This document shows positions 50,088-57,840 of a DNA stretch of 64,000 nt, piece after piece. The number at the start of each line of letters is the position of its first letter. Positions within the stretch are counted from its first letter, which is position 1. The position numbers were made by a program, and so were the translations under genes. Location: positions 3,898,501 through 3,962,500 of the forward strand of contig NZ_CP095554.1 of assembly GCF_023078375.1 (NCBI RefSeq), given 5' to 3'. A model generated the notes under the pieces. It searched no databases and was not told the origin of the DNA. It was given only the letters and a program-made list of their open reading frames with translations. Origin of the DNA: Roseomonas gilardii subsp. gilardii. GTDB taxonomy: Bacteria > Pseudomonadota > Alphaproteobacteria > Acetobacterales > Acetobacteraceae.

Positions 50088-52016
50088 CTATGCCGCGCCT
50101 TCGTCGGCGTCGAACAGGCTGGGCAGGATCGGATAAAGCCGCATCTTCGGATTGCCGGGCGGTGTCATGGATCGCGAGTGCTTGCCACCCTTGTCGGGTG
50201 GCATGAGGTAGCCACGCGCCGCCAGCACGCTCGTGGCGTCGCGCACCGTCAGCCCCCGCAGTGCCTCCTTCATGCCATCCGGCGTGAGGTAGTAGTGCCA
50301 GGCGAAGGGCGCGCCCTCGGCCGTCTGCTGCCACCGCCGCCAGCCCGCACGGTTGACGGTGCGGTATCGCTCCGCTGGCGGCAGATCGGGCCGTGTCTGC
50401 TCGTCCTGCGCCTCGCTGGCGGCATCGCGCCACAGCTCGAAGCGGGCGGCACCATGCGCGTTCAGGAAGCCTTGCAGCGCCACCACGGCCTGCGCGTCCT
50501 CCTTCGCACCCACCGTACCGCGCTCGCTCAGCCATGCGCGGAAGCACGTCGAGGCCGCCGCCTCGGCGTCCGTCTCGGGCCATGGCGCGATCCCGGCCCG
50601 CGCCGCCATCTCGCCCGCCACGGCCACCAGCGCGAAGGAGGCCGCCACGCTGCGGACCTGCCCACCGGCCGCCTCGGGCAGCATCGCCCGCATCATGCCG
50701 TCGCGCTCATCCCGCAGGGCCGAGCAGAAGCCTGCCTCGTCCCGTTCCAGCTCGGTCAGCAGCCAACCCAGGAAGGCCCGGCCCGGCGCGCCGTAGCAGG
50801 CGGCGGTGGCGGCCTTGATGCGCTCCGCGAGGTTGCCCGGCCCGACCTCGCCGTGCAGCGCTTCGAACAGTCCCAGACCGGCGCCAGCGTCGGCCGGCAC
50901 GTCCACCAGCCGGACCTCCTGCCCAGCCCGCGTGCGCTTGCCCGCCTCCGCGTTCTTGTCCGCGATCCCTTCCTCGCCGGTGGACAGGATCAGCACGCGC
51001 CACCGCAGCTCGGGCCGCGTCGCACCGCTGCGCGAGGCGCGCGTCTTGCCTCTGCCGTTCGCCAACATGTACGCCGCTTCGCCAGCGTCGCGGGCGTCCA
51101 TCTGTCCCAGCTCGTCCATCGGTAGCAGCGCGTCGGAATGGGCTGCAGCCAGCCCCTCGATACCGTTGCTGGTGGCACGCCACTGGCGCACGAACCCCTG
51201 CGCCCCGCTTCCCGGCTCCCCTCCCCACACCGACGCCGCAACCCGTAGCGCCGTGCTCTTCCCCAGGCGCGACGCGCCTTTGATGTTGAAGCCGCCGCCG
51301 TCCGCACCGGCCAGCATCATCAGCGGGCCGGCGAAGGCGCAGGAGGCCGAGAACACCAGCCGTGAGTTGCCGAGGCACAGCGCCCCGACCTCGTCCCGCC
51401 ACTGCGCCACCGTGCCTGCCTGCCGGAAGGCGTGCGTGGCCCGCTCTTCGGCCGCCAGGATCACGCGCTCAGACGTGGTGCCGAACACCTCGTCGGGCAG
51501 CACGAACACGAGATTGCCCCCGATGCGGTGCCAGCCCAGGCGAGGCACCGACCGCGCACGCCGTTCCGAGATGACGGCGGACAGGTATTCCATCATGGCG
51601 GCGCGGGCCTGCGGCTGCGGCGCCAGCGACAGCCCGGCGTCGCTCAGCATCTCGCGCACCGCCACGCCATCGCCCGCGAGGTTCCGGCGCGGCAAGGCCA
51701 CCTCGTGCCGCTCGCCGTCGCGATCACGGAAGCCCAGCAGCAGGCCCCAGGCGCCGCCCTCTTCGTCGCGTGTTTCCGCCAGCAGCTCGAACGGCCCACA
51801 CAGCCACATGTCGGTTTCCCGGCTCGCATCACGGGCCACGCGCCACAGCCCATCGCGCTCCATGCGGAAGCGCCCTCCCAGCCGATCCGGTGGCGACGGT
51901 GGAGGCTTGCCGCCATCGTTCGCGGGTGGTGGTGGCGACGCGCTGGGCTTGGCGGCTGCGGCCCCCTCGATGGCACCGCGCACCGCCTTCCGGCCACCTT
52001 TGCTGGCGCCGCTCAT
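50088..52016 (-). CDS. DUF927 domain protein, probable helicase/primase-helicase
   Basis: A 642-residue protein whose middle is the DUF927 domain: LGWHRIGGNLVFVLPDEVFG near 160-180, a P-loop GASRLGKST at 247-255 and a Walker B-like ALLPMDELGQ with Asp301-Glu302. The first 45 residues are Pro/Ala-rich and disordered; a C-terminal winged-helix-like part (YYLTPDGMKEALRGL) follows. Such proteins sit beside Toprim primases in prophages, satellites and plasmids and are thought to unwind DNA during replication. Its start overlaps the primase-like stop by ATGA-type four bases, so the two are coupled. Confidence 0.8.
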   Translation of the reverse strand: MSGASKGGRKAVRGAIEGAAAAKPSASPPPPANDGGKPPPSPPDRLGGRFRMERDGLWRVARDASRETDMWLCGPFELLAETRDEEGGAWGLLLGFRDRDGERHEVALPRRNLAGDGVAVREMLSDAGLSLAPQPQARAAMMEYLSAVISERRARSVPRLGWHRIGGNLVFVLPDEVFGTTSERVILAAEERATHAFRQAGTVAQWRDEVGALCLGNSRLVFSASCAFAGPLMMLAGADGGGFNIKGASRLGKSTALRVAASVWGGEPGSGAQGFVRQWRATSNGIEGLAAAHSDALLPMDELGQMDARDAGEAAYMLANGRGKTRASRSGATRPELRWRVLILSTGEEGIADKNAEAGKRTRAGQEVRLVDVPADAGAGLGLFEALHGEVGPGNLAERIKAATAACYGAPGRAFLGWLLTELERDEAGFCSALRDERDGMMRAMLPEAAGGQVRSVAASFALVAVAGEMAARAGIAPWPETDAEAAASTCFRAWLSERGTVGAKEDAQAVVALQGFLNAHGAARFELWRDAASEAQDEQTRPDLPPAERYRTVNRAGWRRWQQTAEGAPFAWHYYLTPDGMKEALRGLTVRDATSVLAARGYLMPPDKGGKHSRSMTPPGNPKMRLYPILPSLFDADEGAA

Positions 52017-53077
52017 GCACTCTTCTCCGCGTTCAGCGCGTCGTTGAAATCGGCGTGCCCGTCAGGAGGAAATGCAACACGCACCTCCCGCCCCTCGCCC
52101 GCGAACCGGTCCACGGCGCGTTGCAGGCCGCGCGCAGCGGCGGGGTTGTCGCCATCGTTGTCGGCGCACAGAATCACCGTGCGGATCGCGGGCGGCAGCG
52201 CCACGGAGCCCATGTTGCCCAGGCTCACCGCGGCGAGGACGCGCAGCTCGGGGCACGCCAGCGCCACGGACAGCCCCGTCTCGATCCCCTCGGCCAGCGC
52301 CACGGCCTCGCCGTCCCGCGCCTCCCGTAGCGGCCGACCGGTGGCGCCGCGCCACAGCCGCACCGTGCCGCCAGCGAAGCCGCCGAGAACCTTCTTGGCC
52401 TTGGAGAGAGGCGCCTTGCGCCACACCCCCTCGGCTTCGGCCAGCCACGTCCGGTGTGTGGCGACATGCTCGCCGTCTGGGCCGTGGATCGCCGCCAGCA
52501 TGGCAGGCAGGGGGCATCCGGCTTCCTGGCACCACACGCCGGGATGGAAGCGCAGGGCACGCGGGATGCGGCCCAGCTCGGCCAGCTCGATCCCACGCCC
52601 CGCGAGGTAGAAGGCGGCCGGCGTGCCCGCGATGTTGTGCAAGGTGTCAGGGTGCCCGAACAACCCGCGCGCCGCCCGGCGGCGGCCCTCTGCCTCCGCC
52701 TCGGACGCCGCGTCATCGGCCGGCGCTGGCGCACGGCGCATCGTGGCGGGCAGCGGTGCGGCGCGCGGATCGTCTGGCAGGCCCAGCCAGCGCCGTGCCC
52801 AGCCCATCGCGGCCTTCACGTCGCCACCGAAGAGAACCGCCGCCACCAGATCGAGGGCGTCGCCGCGCTCGCCGCTGGCGAAGTCGGACCACACGCCCGC
52901 ACGCTCGCCGTGGAGCCGCACCGCGAGCGATTGCCCCCTCTCACCGGCGAGGCTGCCGCAGCGCCATTCTGGGCCGTCCCGGCGCCCTCCTGGCAGCAGC
53001 TCGGGCGCGAGGGCCGGCATCCGCTGCGCCAGGGCGGTGGCGAGGTCCCGCGCGTCGTGTCTCCGGGGCGGGTTCAC
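52013..53077 (-). CDS. Toprim domain protein, primase-like
   Basis: A 354-residue protein. The N-terminal part has a compact domain with CGSLAGERGQSLAVRLHGER and WSDFASGERGDALDLVAAV, as in DUF7146-type primases. The Toprim domain follows: AEGIETGLSVAL (acidic Glu263) and TVILCADNDGDNPAAARGLQ (acidic DxD near 306-310). Toprim enzymes bind magnesium and in this context make replication primers. No N-terminal zinc-finger CxxC pair is visible. It overlaps the genes on both sides by four bases. Confidence 0.82.
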   Translation of the reverse strand: MNPPRRHDARDLATALAQRMPALAPELLPGGRRDGPEWRCGSLAGERGQSLAVRLHGERAGVWSDFASGERGDALDLVAAVLFGGDVKAAMGWARRWLGLPDDPRAAPLPATMRRAPAPADDAASEAEAEGRRRAARGLFGHPDTLHNIAGTPAAFYLAGRGIELAELGRIPRALRFHPGVWCQEAGCPLPAMLAAIHGPDGEHVATHRTWLAEAEGVWRKAPLSKAKKVLGGFAGGTVRLWRGATGRPLREARDGEAVALAEGIETGLSVALACPELRVLAAVSLGNMGSVALPPAIRTVILCADNDGDNPAAARGLQRAVDRFAGEGREVRVAFPPDGHADFNDALNAEKSA

Positions 53078-53592
53078 GGCAGGGAGTCCGCCCTTCCGTG
53101 CGTGACGTGCTTCTCGATGACCCAGCCATCGGGCGCGACATAAGCGCGTCCCTCGATCAGATGGCCCGCCGCTTCATCCTTCCGCCCCGCTTCGCGCTCA
53201 GCCGCCATGCCCCACAGAGCCAGCATATCAGCTTGGTGACGGGCAGCCTGGACGAGCAAGCGCATCGCCACGCCGATCCGGGGCCGCCGCCACTGGCTCA
53301 CGTTGTCACCCTGGTAGCTCGCCCCGAACAGGCGGTCGCAGTACCGCAGCTCAGCGTCGAGCCGCTCGCCCGCCTTCAGCAGCTCCACCAGGGCTGCCCA
53401 CGCATCTTCCGGCGCCCCCGTCTCGGCCACCACCAGGGAGTTGTCCAGAAGGCTTCCGTCTTCCGCATCCCCGCCCTGATATGCGTCGTGGAGGGCGCGC
53501 GCCTCATTGAGTATCATCACCAGACGGCCCAGCGGCCATCCCTCCGGTTCGCGCCAGAGGATTCGAGGGAAGGCGGTCAATTCGCCGGTCAT
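53074..53592 (-). CDS. element hypothetical protein
   Basis: A 172-residue acidic, helical protein starting MTGELTAFPRILWREPEGWP, with aromatic-rich patches (YCDRLFGASYQGDNVSQWRR) and a C-terminal VAPDGWVIEKHVTHGR. I recognise no family. Its start overlaps the HTH gene stop (ATGA) and its stop overlaps the primase-like start, so it is a core member of the replication operon. A longer in-frame start at 53799 would overlap the HTH gene in full. Confidence 0.65.
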   Translation of the reverse strand: MTGELTAFPRILWREPEGWPLGRLVMILNEARALHDAYQGGDAEDGSLLDNSLVVAETGAPEDAWAALVELLKAGERLDAELRYCDRLFGASYQGDNVSQWRRPRIGVAMRLLVQAARHQADMLALWGMAAEREAGRKDEAAGHLIEGRAYVAPDGWVIEKHVTHGRADSLP

Positions 53593-53840
53593 TGCGCACC
53601 AGCCCTTTCCGCCCGCACGGTGGCGGCGGAGGTTGAGGTGGCGAGGCGCAGGCGCAGCCACATGTTCAGATCGGCGAGCGGATAGAGCGCGCGGCGCCCC
53701 ACCAGCGAGAAGGGCGGCCCTGCACCGTCGAGGGCGAGGCGTTCCAACGTCCGCACGGACAAGCTGGCGTGGTCCGCTGCCTGCCGGCGGCTCAGCCATC
53801 GGTCCTCAGGGCGAGACGCGGCCCCGGATGTGTCTTTCAT
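53589..53840 (-). CDS. AlpA/MerR-like helix-turn-helix protein
   Basis: An 83-residue protein with an excisionase-type winged HTH: RWLSRRQAADHASLSVRTLE, then GPPFSLVGRRALYPLADLNM. Such proteins act as excision factors or as activators of satellite genes (the AlpA group of P4-like elements). The ATG at 53840 starts MKDTSGAA; an earlier frame extension was rejected. First of the tightly overlapping block ending with the DUF927 gene. Confidence 0.8.
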   Translation of the reverse strand: MKDTSGAASRPEDRWLSRRQAADHASLSVRTLERLALDGAGPPFSLVGRRALYPLADLNMWLRLRLATSTSAATVRAERAGAQ

Positions 53841-53942
53841 GGTGTCGGCTCCAAACCGCCTAGAGCCACCCCTGCGGCCCTGGCACCGCCACCACTGACG
53901 CATGACGAAGCATGGTGTCCGTGGGGCCTGTGGCGTTCGGGG

Positions 53943-55397
53943 TCAGGGCTCCACAGGCTCCACGGAAGCCTTCGTGACATGTTGCGGGTACAGCTTGCTG
54001 AACCCTTTGCGCAGGCGGTCAACCTTGCTTGCGTCACTCCCGTGACCCACAGCCTTGCGGAACACTTGGCGCGCGGCGTCCTGGGCATCCTTCGCCCTAC
54101 CGGCACGGCATAGCTCCGCCATCTCGGCCAGCAGCGGCGCATCCTCGTTCCTGTAGTCGGCACCACCTCTACGCCTGGGCTTCATCGGCGCCAGCAGCGG
54201 CTCGGGAATGACCGCTGGCGGCGTCGCCTCCGCCAACGCGACGGCCGTAGGCGCCGCGACAGGCACACCGGGCTTCACCCGGAGCGTGGTCAGGACTCGA
54301 ATCTCACGCACCTCCAGCGACCTGATGAAACGCCCGTTCGGCGACAGCCACAGGCATTGATCGGTGGCGAAGTCAGGGTTGATGAGGTGCGTGACCTCTT
54401 CCAAACGGGAAGGGGGGATACTGCTGGCGCCAATGAAGGCAAGGCCACTACGGATCAGCTCGCCCAGGCTCGGCGGCGCCTGCCACTCCGCATAATCCTT
54501 CTCGGGATCGTTGGCGGTGACGCGCAGCCGCCCGGCCCGGATATCACCGAACAACCGCTGCTCGGCCGCCTTCCACAGCGCCAGGGCTTCGTCCTCCTTG
54601 CCCTGGCTATAGCCAGAGTTCAGGAAGCCGGCGCCGCGACGCGGATAGCCGTCCGCCATCAGCCCGGCCATGTGGTTCACCTTGCCATGCTCGCAGCAGG
54701 CCAGCACGGCGTTGCGCCAGGACAGGCCGGCTTCCGGCCAGCCCACCCGCACGCCGTAGAAGGCGGTGGCGTCGCCCTTGACCTTCGAGACCACCGCCCC
54801 TGCCTTCCAATCCTGCGTCTTCAGATGCGGCCACATGTCGGGCTCGATCCGCGTCCAGGCGCCACCGATGCCGCCAGCACGGCCATGCGCGATCAGCTCG
54901 CCCGCTCGTAGCCGCCCCAGGAACGCGCCGCGAAATGCACGTTCCGCCGCCTCCTGCGAAGCCTTCGCGAGACGGCGGTGCGCTTCGTCATGGGGTGACG
55001 GCCGCGAGGTCGCTCTGCCGAACCAATCGCGCCGCTCGAAGGTGACCCGCCGGTCGCAATCACGCAGCGCCCGCTCTTCCTCGGCGCGCCGCCTCTCGGC
55101 CAGCTGCCCTTGCACCTCTGCCTCGGTGGGCGCGGGCGGGCGGTAGAAAGCGGCTCGCACATCCTCAGGGGAGAAGGCGTCAAGCGCGTCGCGCAGGGGC
55201 AGGCCATAGCGGGCCGCCCCCTGTTCCTGGGCTGGATGATCCACCGCCGCCTCATGCCGGCTGTCCTCATGGTGGGAAGGTGGCGCGGCGGGCCGGGCAT
55301 GAGGTTCCGGCGTTCGGTGGCCAGACCTAGCCGCGCCCGGCAGGAGATTGGGGGGCGAGGCGGTGGCGGGCAAGGCGGTGTGGCTGGCAGGGATCAT
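53943..55397 (-). CDS. element protein of unknown function, 484 residues
   Basis: A large protein without a recognised domain. Residues 1-65 are Pro/His/Ala-rich; 85-175 are charged and helical (PPAPTEAEVQGQLAERRRAE and later DEAHRRLAKASQEAAERAFR); 175-350 look globular, with Trp-rich segments (GGAWTRIEPDMWPHLKTQDW, EKDYAEWQAPPSLGELIRSG). A Pro/Ala linker and a C-terminal helical part (EMAELCRAGRAKDAQDAARQ) follow. The start overlaps the upstream gene by ATGA. The last region has a size and charge pattern that could bind DNA, but this is only an impression. Confidence 0.7.
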   Translation of the reverse strand: MIPASHTALPATASPPNLLPGAARSGHRTPEPHARPAAPPSHHEDSRHEAAVDHPAQEQGAARYGLPLRDALDAFSPEDVRAAFYRPPAPTEAEVQGQLAERRRAEEERALRDCDRRVTFERRDWFGRATSRPSPHDEAHRRLAKASQEAAERAFRGAFLGRLRAGELIAHGRAGGIGGAWTRIEPDMWPHLKTQDWKAGAVVSKVKGDATAFYGVRVGWPEAGLSWRNAVLACCEHGKVNHMAGLMADGYPRRGAGFLNSGYSQGKEDEALALWKAAEQRLFGDIRAGRLRVTANDPEKDYAEWQAPPSLGELIRSGLAFIGASSIPPSRLEEVTHLINPDFATDQCLWLSPNGRFIRSLEVREIRVLTTLRVKPGVPVAAPTAVALAEATPPAVIPEPLLAPMKPRRRGGADYRNEDAPLLAEMAELCRAGRAKDAQDAARQVFRKAVGHGSDASKVDRLRKGFSKLYPQHVTKASVEPVEP

Positions 55398-55786
55398 GAC
55401 GCGGCGCCCGTCCTCAGCAGGCTTTTCGCCTGCTCACCGATGGCGAGGATCAGGTCCACCTCAACGTCCATAAGGCACCGCCGGGGCTCTTCTTCCAGGC
55501 GGTCGCCGATGACTTCCACCAACCGCAAGAGGGTCCGCAGATCGCCGGCCGGCGCATCGGCAAGGGCCTGCACGGCATCGGCCTCTTGGTCGCACCACGC
55601 CGAACAGGCTTCATCCGAGATAGCCGCGTCACCGCGCCGGGCCATGACCTCGGCATAGTGGCGGAGGGCGGCTTCACCCTGCTTCTGGTTGGGCGAAACG
55701 CCCACCCCATCGGGGGCGCAGGGCGGCGCCAGGAGTGCGGCAGGGGCACCGGCCAGCAAGGCGCGACGGTGGATGCTGGCCATCAT
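55394..55786 (-). CDS. element hypothetical protein with signal-like start
   Basis: A 130-residue protein beginning MMASIHRRALLAGAPAALLA, which resembles a twin-arginine or simple export signal, followed by acidic helices (EACSAWCDQEADAVQALADA, LRTLLRLVEVIGDRLEEE). The ATG at 55786 overlaps the stop of the preceding gene (ATGA). I recognise no family. Confidence 0.6.
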   Translation of the reverse strand: MMASIHRRALLAGAPAALLAPPCAPDGVGVSPNQKQGEAALRHYAEVMARRGDAAISDEACSAWCDQEADAVQALADAPAGDLRTLLRLVEVIGDRLEEEPRRCLMDVEVDLILAIGEQAKSLLRTGAAS

Positions 55787-56208
55787 GCGGCCCTCCGGAC
55801 GCGGCGGAGCAGCGCCCGATCCGGGCACAGGGTGGCCGGCTGTGCCGACGCCTCGGCCTCGCCGTCATCGTCCAACGGTTCCGGTTCCAGTTCCGCCGCA
55901 GGAGCATCCATGGCGTCCGCGAGGGCCAGCAGGGCGGCAGCCAGGTCGAGGATGCGTCCGCGCTGTTCCAGCAAGGCGATGCGGTCAGGCAGGTCCACCG
56001 GGAGCATCCGGCCGGCAGCGTAGAAGGCTTGGCGGAGCTGATGCAGGACTTCGGTTTGGTCGCTCAGCTCGGGGGAACCAAAGCCGCTCCCCGAAACGGG
56101 GGAACGGGATGCCAGGGGTTTTCCCCCAAACGGGGGAAAAGGGCCCACTGGCAATGCGGGCGCGTGGGGACGCACGCCGCCGAGCGTGCTATGGGCGCAG
56201 GTAGCCAT
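55783..56208 (-). CDS. element hypothetical protein, first gene of the operon
   Basis: A 141-residue frame; the C-terminal 90 residues are a plausible acidic helical protein (ELSDQTEVLHQLRQAFYAAG and [20 protein letters not shown]). The first 45 residues are Pro/Gly-rich and are encoded by a stretch with two GC-rich hairpins (56084-56140), so the true start may be further in. It is coupled to the next gene by an ATGA overlap and stands divergent from the regulator at 56362. Confidence 0.5.
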   Translation of the reverse strand: MATCAHSTLGGVRPHAPALPVGPFPPFGGKPLASRSPVSGSGFGSPELSDQTEVLHQLRQAFYAAGRMLPVDLPDRIALLEQRGRILDLAAALLALADAMDAPAAELEPEPLDDDGEAEASAQPATLCPDRALLRRVRRAA

Positions 56209-56302
56209 GATCCGGTTGCCTCATGCTTCCGGGTTGCGGTCAGGCCGGGCGCAGAGTTCCTACCTCTCGCTCGGCCGTTTTGCTTGTGGCTTTGCCTCAA
56301 GC

Positions 56303-56361
56303 TGGTAACATCGCTACCAAGCGGGCTCACCGCAGTCAACAAGTTGGTAACGGTGTTACTC
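56303..56361. promoter_or_regulatory. operator pair between regulator and operon
   Basis: Two 17-bp near-palindromes, TGGTAACATCGCTACCA (56303-56319) and TGGTAACGGTGTTACTC (56345-56361), lie 42 bp apart in the gap between divergent genes. For the minus strand a TTGACT (56334-56339) and TAGCGA (56311-56316) stand 17 bp apart, with the -10 inside the first operator. The second ends at the ATG of the regulator. This is the layout of an autoregulated control switch. Confidence 0.6.
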
Positions 56362-56604
56362 ATGAGCATGGACGCGGCCCAATGCCGCATGGCGCGAGCT
56401 GCACTTCAGCTTGGAGTGCGTGAGGCCGCAGCCCTGGCCTCGGTGTCCCCAAACACCATCGCCCGTCTCGAACGCGGCGAAAGCCTCTACGCCCGCACGG
56501 TGGACGCTATCAGGACTGCCCTCGAAGGGGCCGGCGTCGAGTTCATCCCCGAGAACGGTGGCGGGGCTGGGGTGAGGCTGCGCAAGACGGACGCGCCATC
56601 GTGA
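56362..56604 (+). CDS. small XRE-family helix-turn-helix regulator
   Basis: An 80-residue DNA-binding protein: MARAALQLGVREAAALASVS, NTIARLERGESLYARTVDAI, RTALEGAGVEFIPENGGGAG. This is a single Cro/C1-type HTH with the short tail ending found in many alphaproteobacterial XRE proteins. It is the only rightward gene of the element and faces the operon across two operator-like palindromes, so it is the probable lysogeny-type switch. Either ATG at 56362 or 56368 could be the start. Confidence 0.8.
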   Translation: MSMDAAQCRMARAALQLGVREAAALASVSPNTIARLERGESLYARTVDAIRTALEGAGVEFIPENGGGAGVRLRKTDAPS

Positions 56605-57056
56605 GTGGGGCGGGACGTTCCCTGCCCCGGCGCCGATCTCCTGTCCGCAGGATGCATGATCCCCTTCTTAGCCGCCTGGCATTTCTTCGGATCACTTCCC
56701 GCCGGTATCCCCTCATGGCGGGCTTCCATGACGAGAAGACCGGCAACGGCACGGCCTTCGGGCAGGTGGGAAGACAAGGCCCCTGGATGTGGGAACGCAC
56801 CATCCGGGCCGGACAGTGGTCTGGCCCGTGGCGTCGCATCCGCTGGCGAGACGAGGCCAGGGGTTAATGCTGTTGGCAGCTCCGAATGCTGCCGACAGCA
56901 TGACATTCTCACCGCGACGATCGAACCGCGATCGGTACCTCAACCAGCGGCCGGAGAACTTCGAGGCGGTTGGGATAGGCAGCTGGCTAAGGAGGCTTAG
57001 GCAGCGAATCTGTTCATGTCGCTAGCACCACCGCCAAACCACTGAGACGATTCTGG
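56605..57056. other. non-coding region between regulator and serine recombinase
   Basis: About 450 bases without a convincing gene. It contains a 14-bp inverted repeat with one mismatch (56867-56880 with 56888-56901, ATGCTGTTGGCAGC and GCTGCCGACAGCAT, 7-bp spacer). Reading frames present on both strands lack start sites or coding character. Confidence 0.5.
56867..56901. repeat. 14-bp inverted repeat
   Basis: ATGCTGTTGGCAGC and GCTGCCGACAGCAT with a TCCGAAT spacer, one mismatch. It lies between the XRE gene and the serine recombinase and could be a terminator or a recombination site. Confidence 0.5.
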
Positions 57057-57650
57057 CTACTTCTGCTCGGGCACGTTACCTGTAGGCGGTAACGTGCTGC
57101 TGCCGAGGATGCGATACACAGAGGCCCTGCCCATCCCCAGGCGACGCGCAATGTCCACCGGCCGCACCCCTTCAGTCTTGAGCCGCATCACTTCGGCCGC
57201 CTGCCGCTGCGCAGTCGGGGCGCGGCCCTGGTACTTCCCTTCCGCCTTGGCTTTGGCGATACCCTCGCGCTGGCGTTCCAGCATCAATCCGCGCTCGAAC
57301 TCCGCCACCGCCCCCAGCATGGTCAGCATCAGGCGCCCAGTGGGGGTGCGCGTGTCCACCTCCTGTCCCCCCATGGACAGGACCCGCAGCGCCGCCCCCG
57401 CCGCTTCGATGCGGGCCACCAGGGCCAGAAGATCGGCCACCGAGCGGGCGAGGCGGTCAGGCTTCGTGACCACCAGCGTGTCCCCGGCCCGGAGCTGCGC
57501 CAGCGCCGCGTCGAGTTGGGGCCGGGCCGCCACCGACGACACGCGCTCGGACAGGATGCGTTCGCAGCCGGCGGCGCGCAGATCGCGATCCTGTCCTTCC
57601 AGCCCGGCGAGTTGTTCCACGGTGGAGGTGCGGGCGTAACCGATCTGCAT
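57057..57650 (-). CDS. serine recombinase (resolvase/invertase family)
   Basis: A 197-residue resolvase. The catalytic region is QIGYARTSTVEQ (Ser9), followed by RAGDTLVVTKPDRLARSVAD and the family helix LMLTMLGAVAEFERGLMLER; the C-terminal HTH is VMRLKTEGVRPVDIARRLGM. The ATG at 57650 (MQIGYART) gives the family start; 57668 is an alternative. Such enzymes resolve cointegrates, invert segments or separate dimers. It lies 190 bases from the integrase on the same strand. No matching sub-sites could be proven, but a near-perfect palindrome is just upstream. Confidence 0.87.
   Translation of the reverse strand: MQIGYARTSTVEQLAGLEGQDRDLRAAGCERILSERVSSVAARPQLDAALAQLRAGDTLVVTKPDRLARSVADLLALVARIEAAGAALRVLSMGGQEVDTRTPTGRLMLTMLGAVAEFERGLMLERQREGIAKAKAEGKYQGRAPTAQRQAAEVMRLKTEGVRPVDIARRLGMGRASVYRILGSSTLPPTGNVPEQK
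57071..57097. repeat. 10-bp perfect inverted repeat in the recombinase gene tail
   Basis: GCACGTTACC (57071-57080) and GGTAACGTGC (57088-57097) with a TGTAGGC spacer, inside the last codons of the serine recombinase. Its GTTACC arms resemble the TGGTAAC arms of the regulator operators, so it may be a terminator or another binding site. Confidence 0.5.
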
Positions 57651-57687
57651 GGCGGCAAACTGTCTCATAGGGTCTATAACGTCCTAA

Positions 57688-57701
57688 GGGGCAATTGTCC
57701 C
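57688..57701. promoter_or_regulatory. near-palindrome upstream of the serine recombinase
   Basis: GGGGCAATTGTCCC, a 14-bp palindrome with one G/T mismatch, 38 bases upstream of the recombinase start. It is the most symmetric site in the 190-base gap between recombinase and integrase and could be an operator or a recombinase sub-site. Confidence 0.35.
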
Positions 57702-57840
57702 AAAATGCAAGAGCAATTCGTACGAGACACTTTGGGGCGCTTCTCGGGGACGGCGTGAGACGCCTCAATAGACCAGGCTCTATTTAGACACTCGTGCTGG
57801 ATCGGGCTGGCACAGGGAGCCTTGATCCGCTGGCGGTGCC

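Noticed and set aside
56605-57000. A 131-codon plus-strand gene behind the regulator
   Set aside because: No ribosome site, Pro/Arg/Ser-rich, and it crosses an inverted repeat; the opposite strand is equally open.
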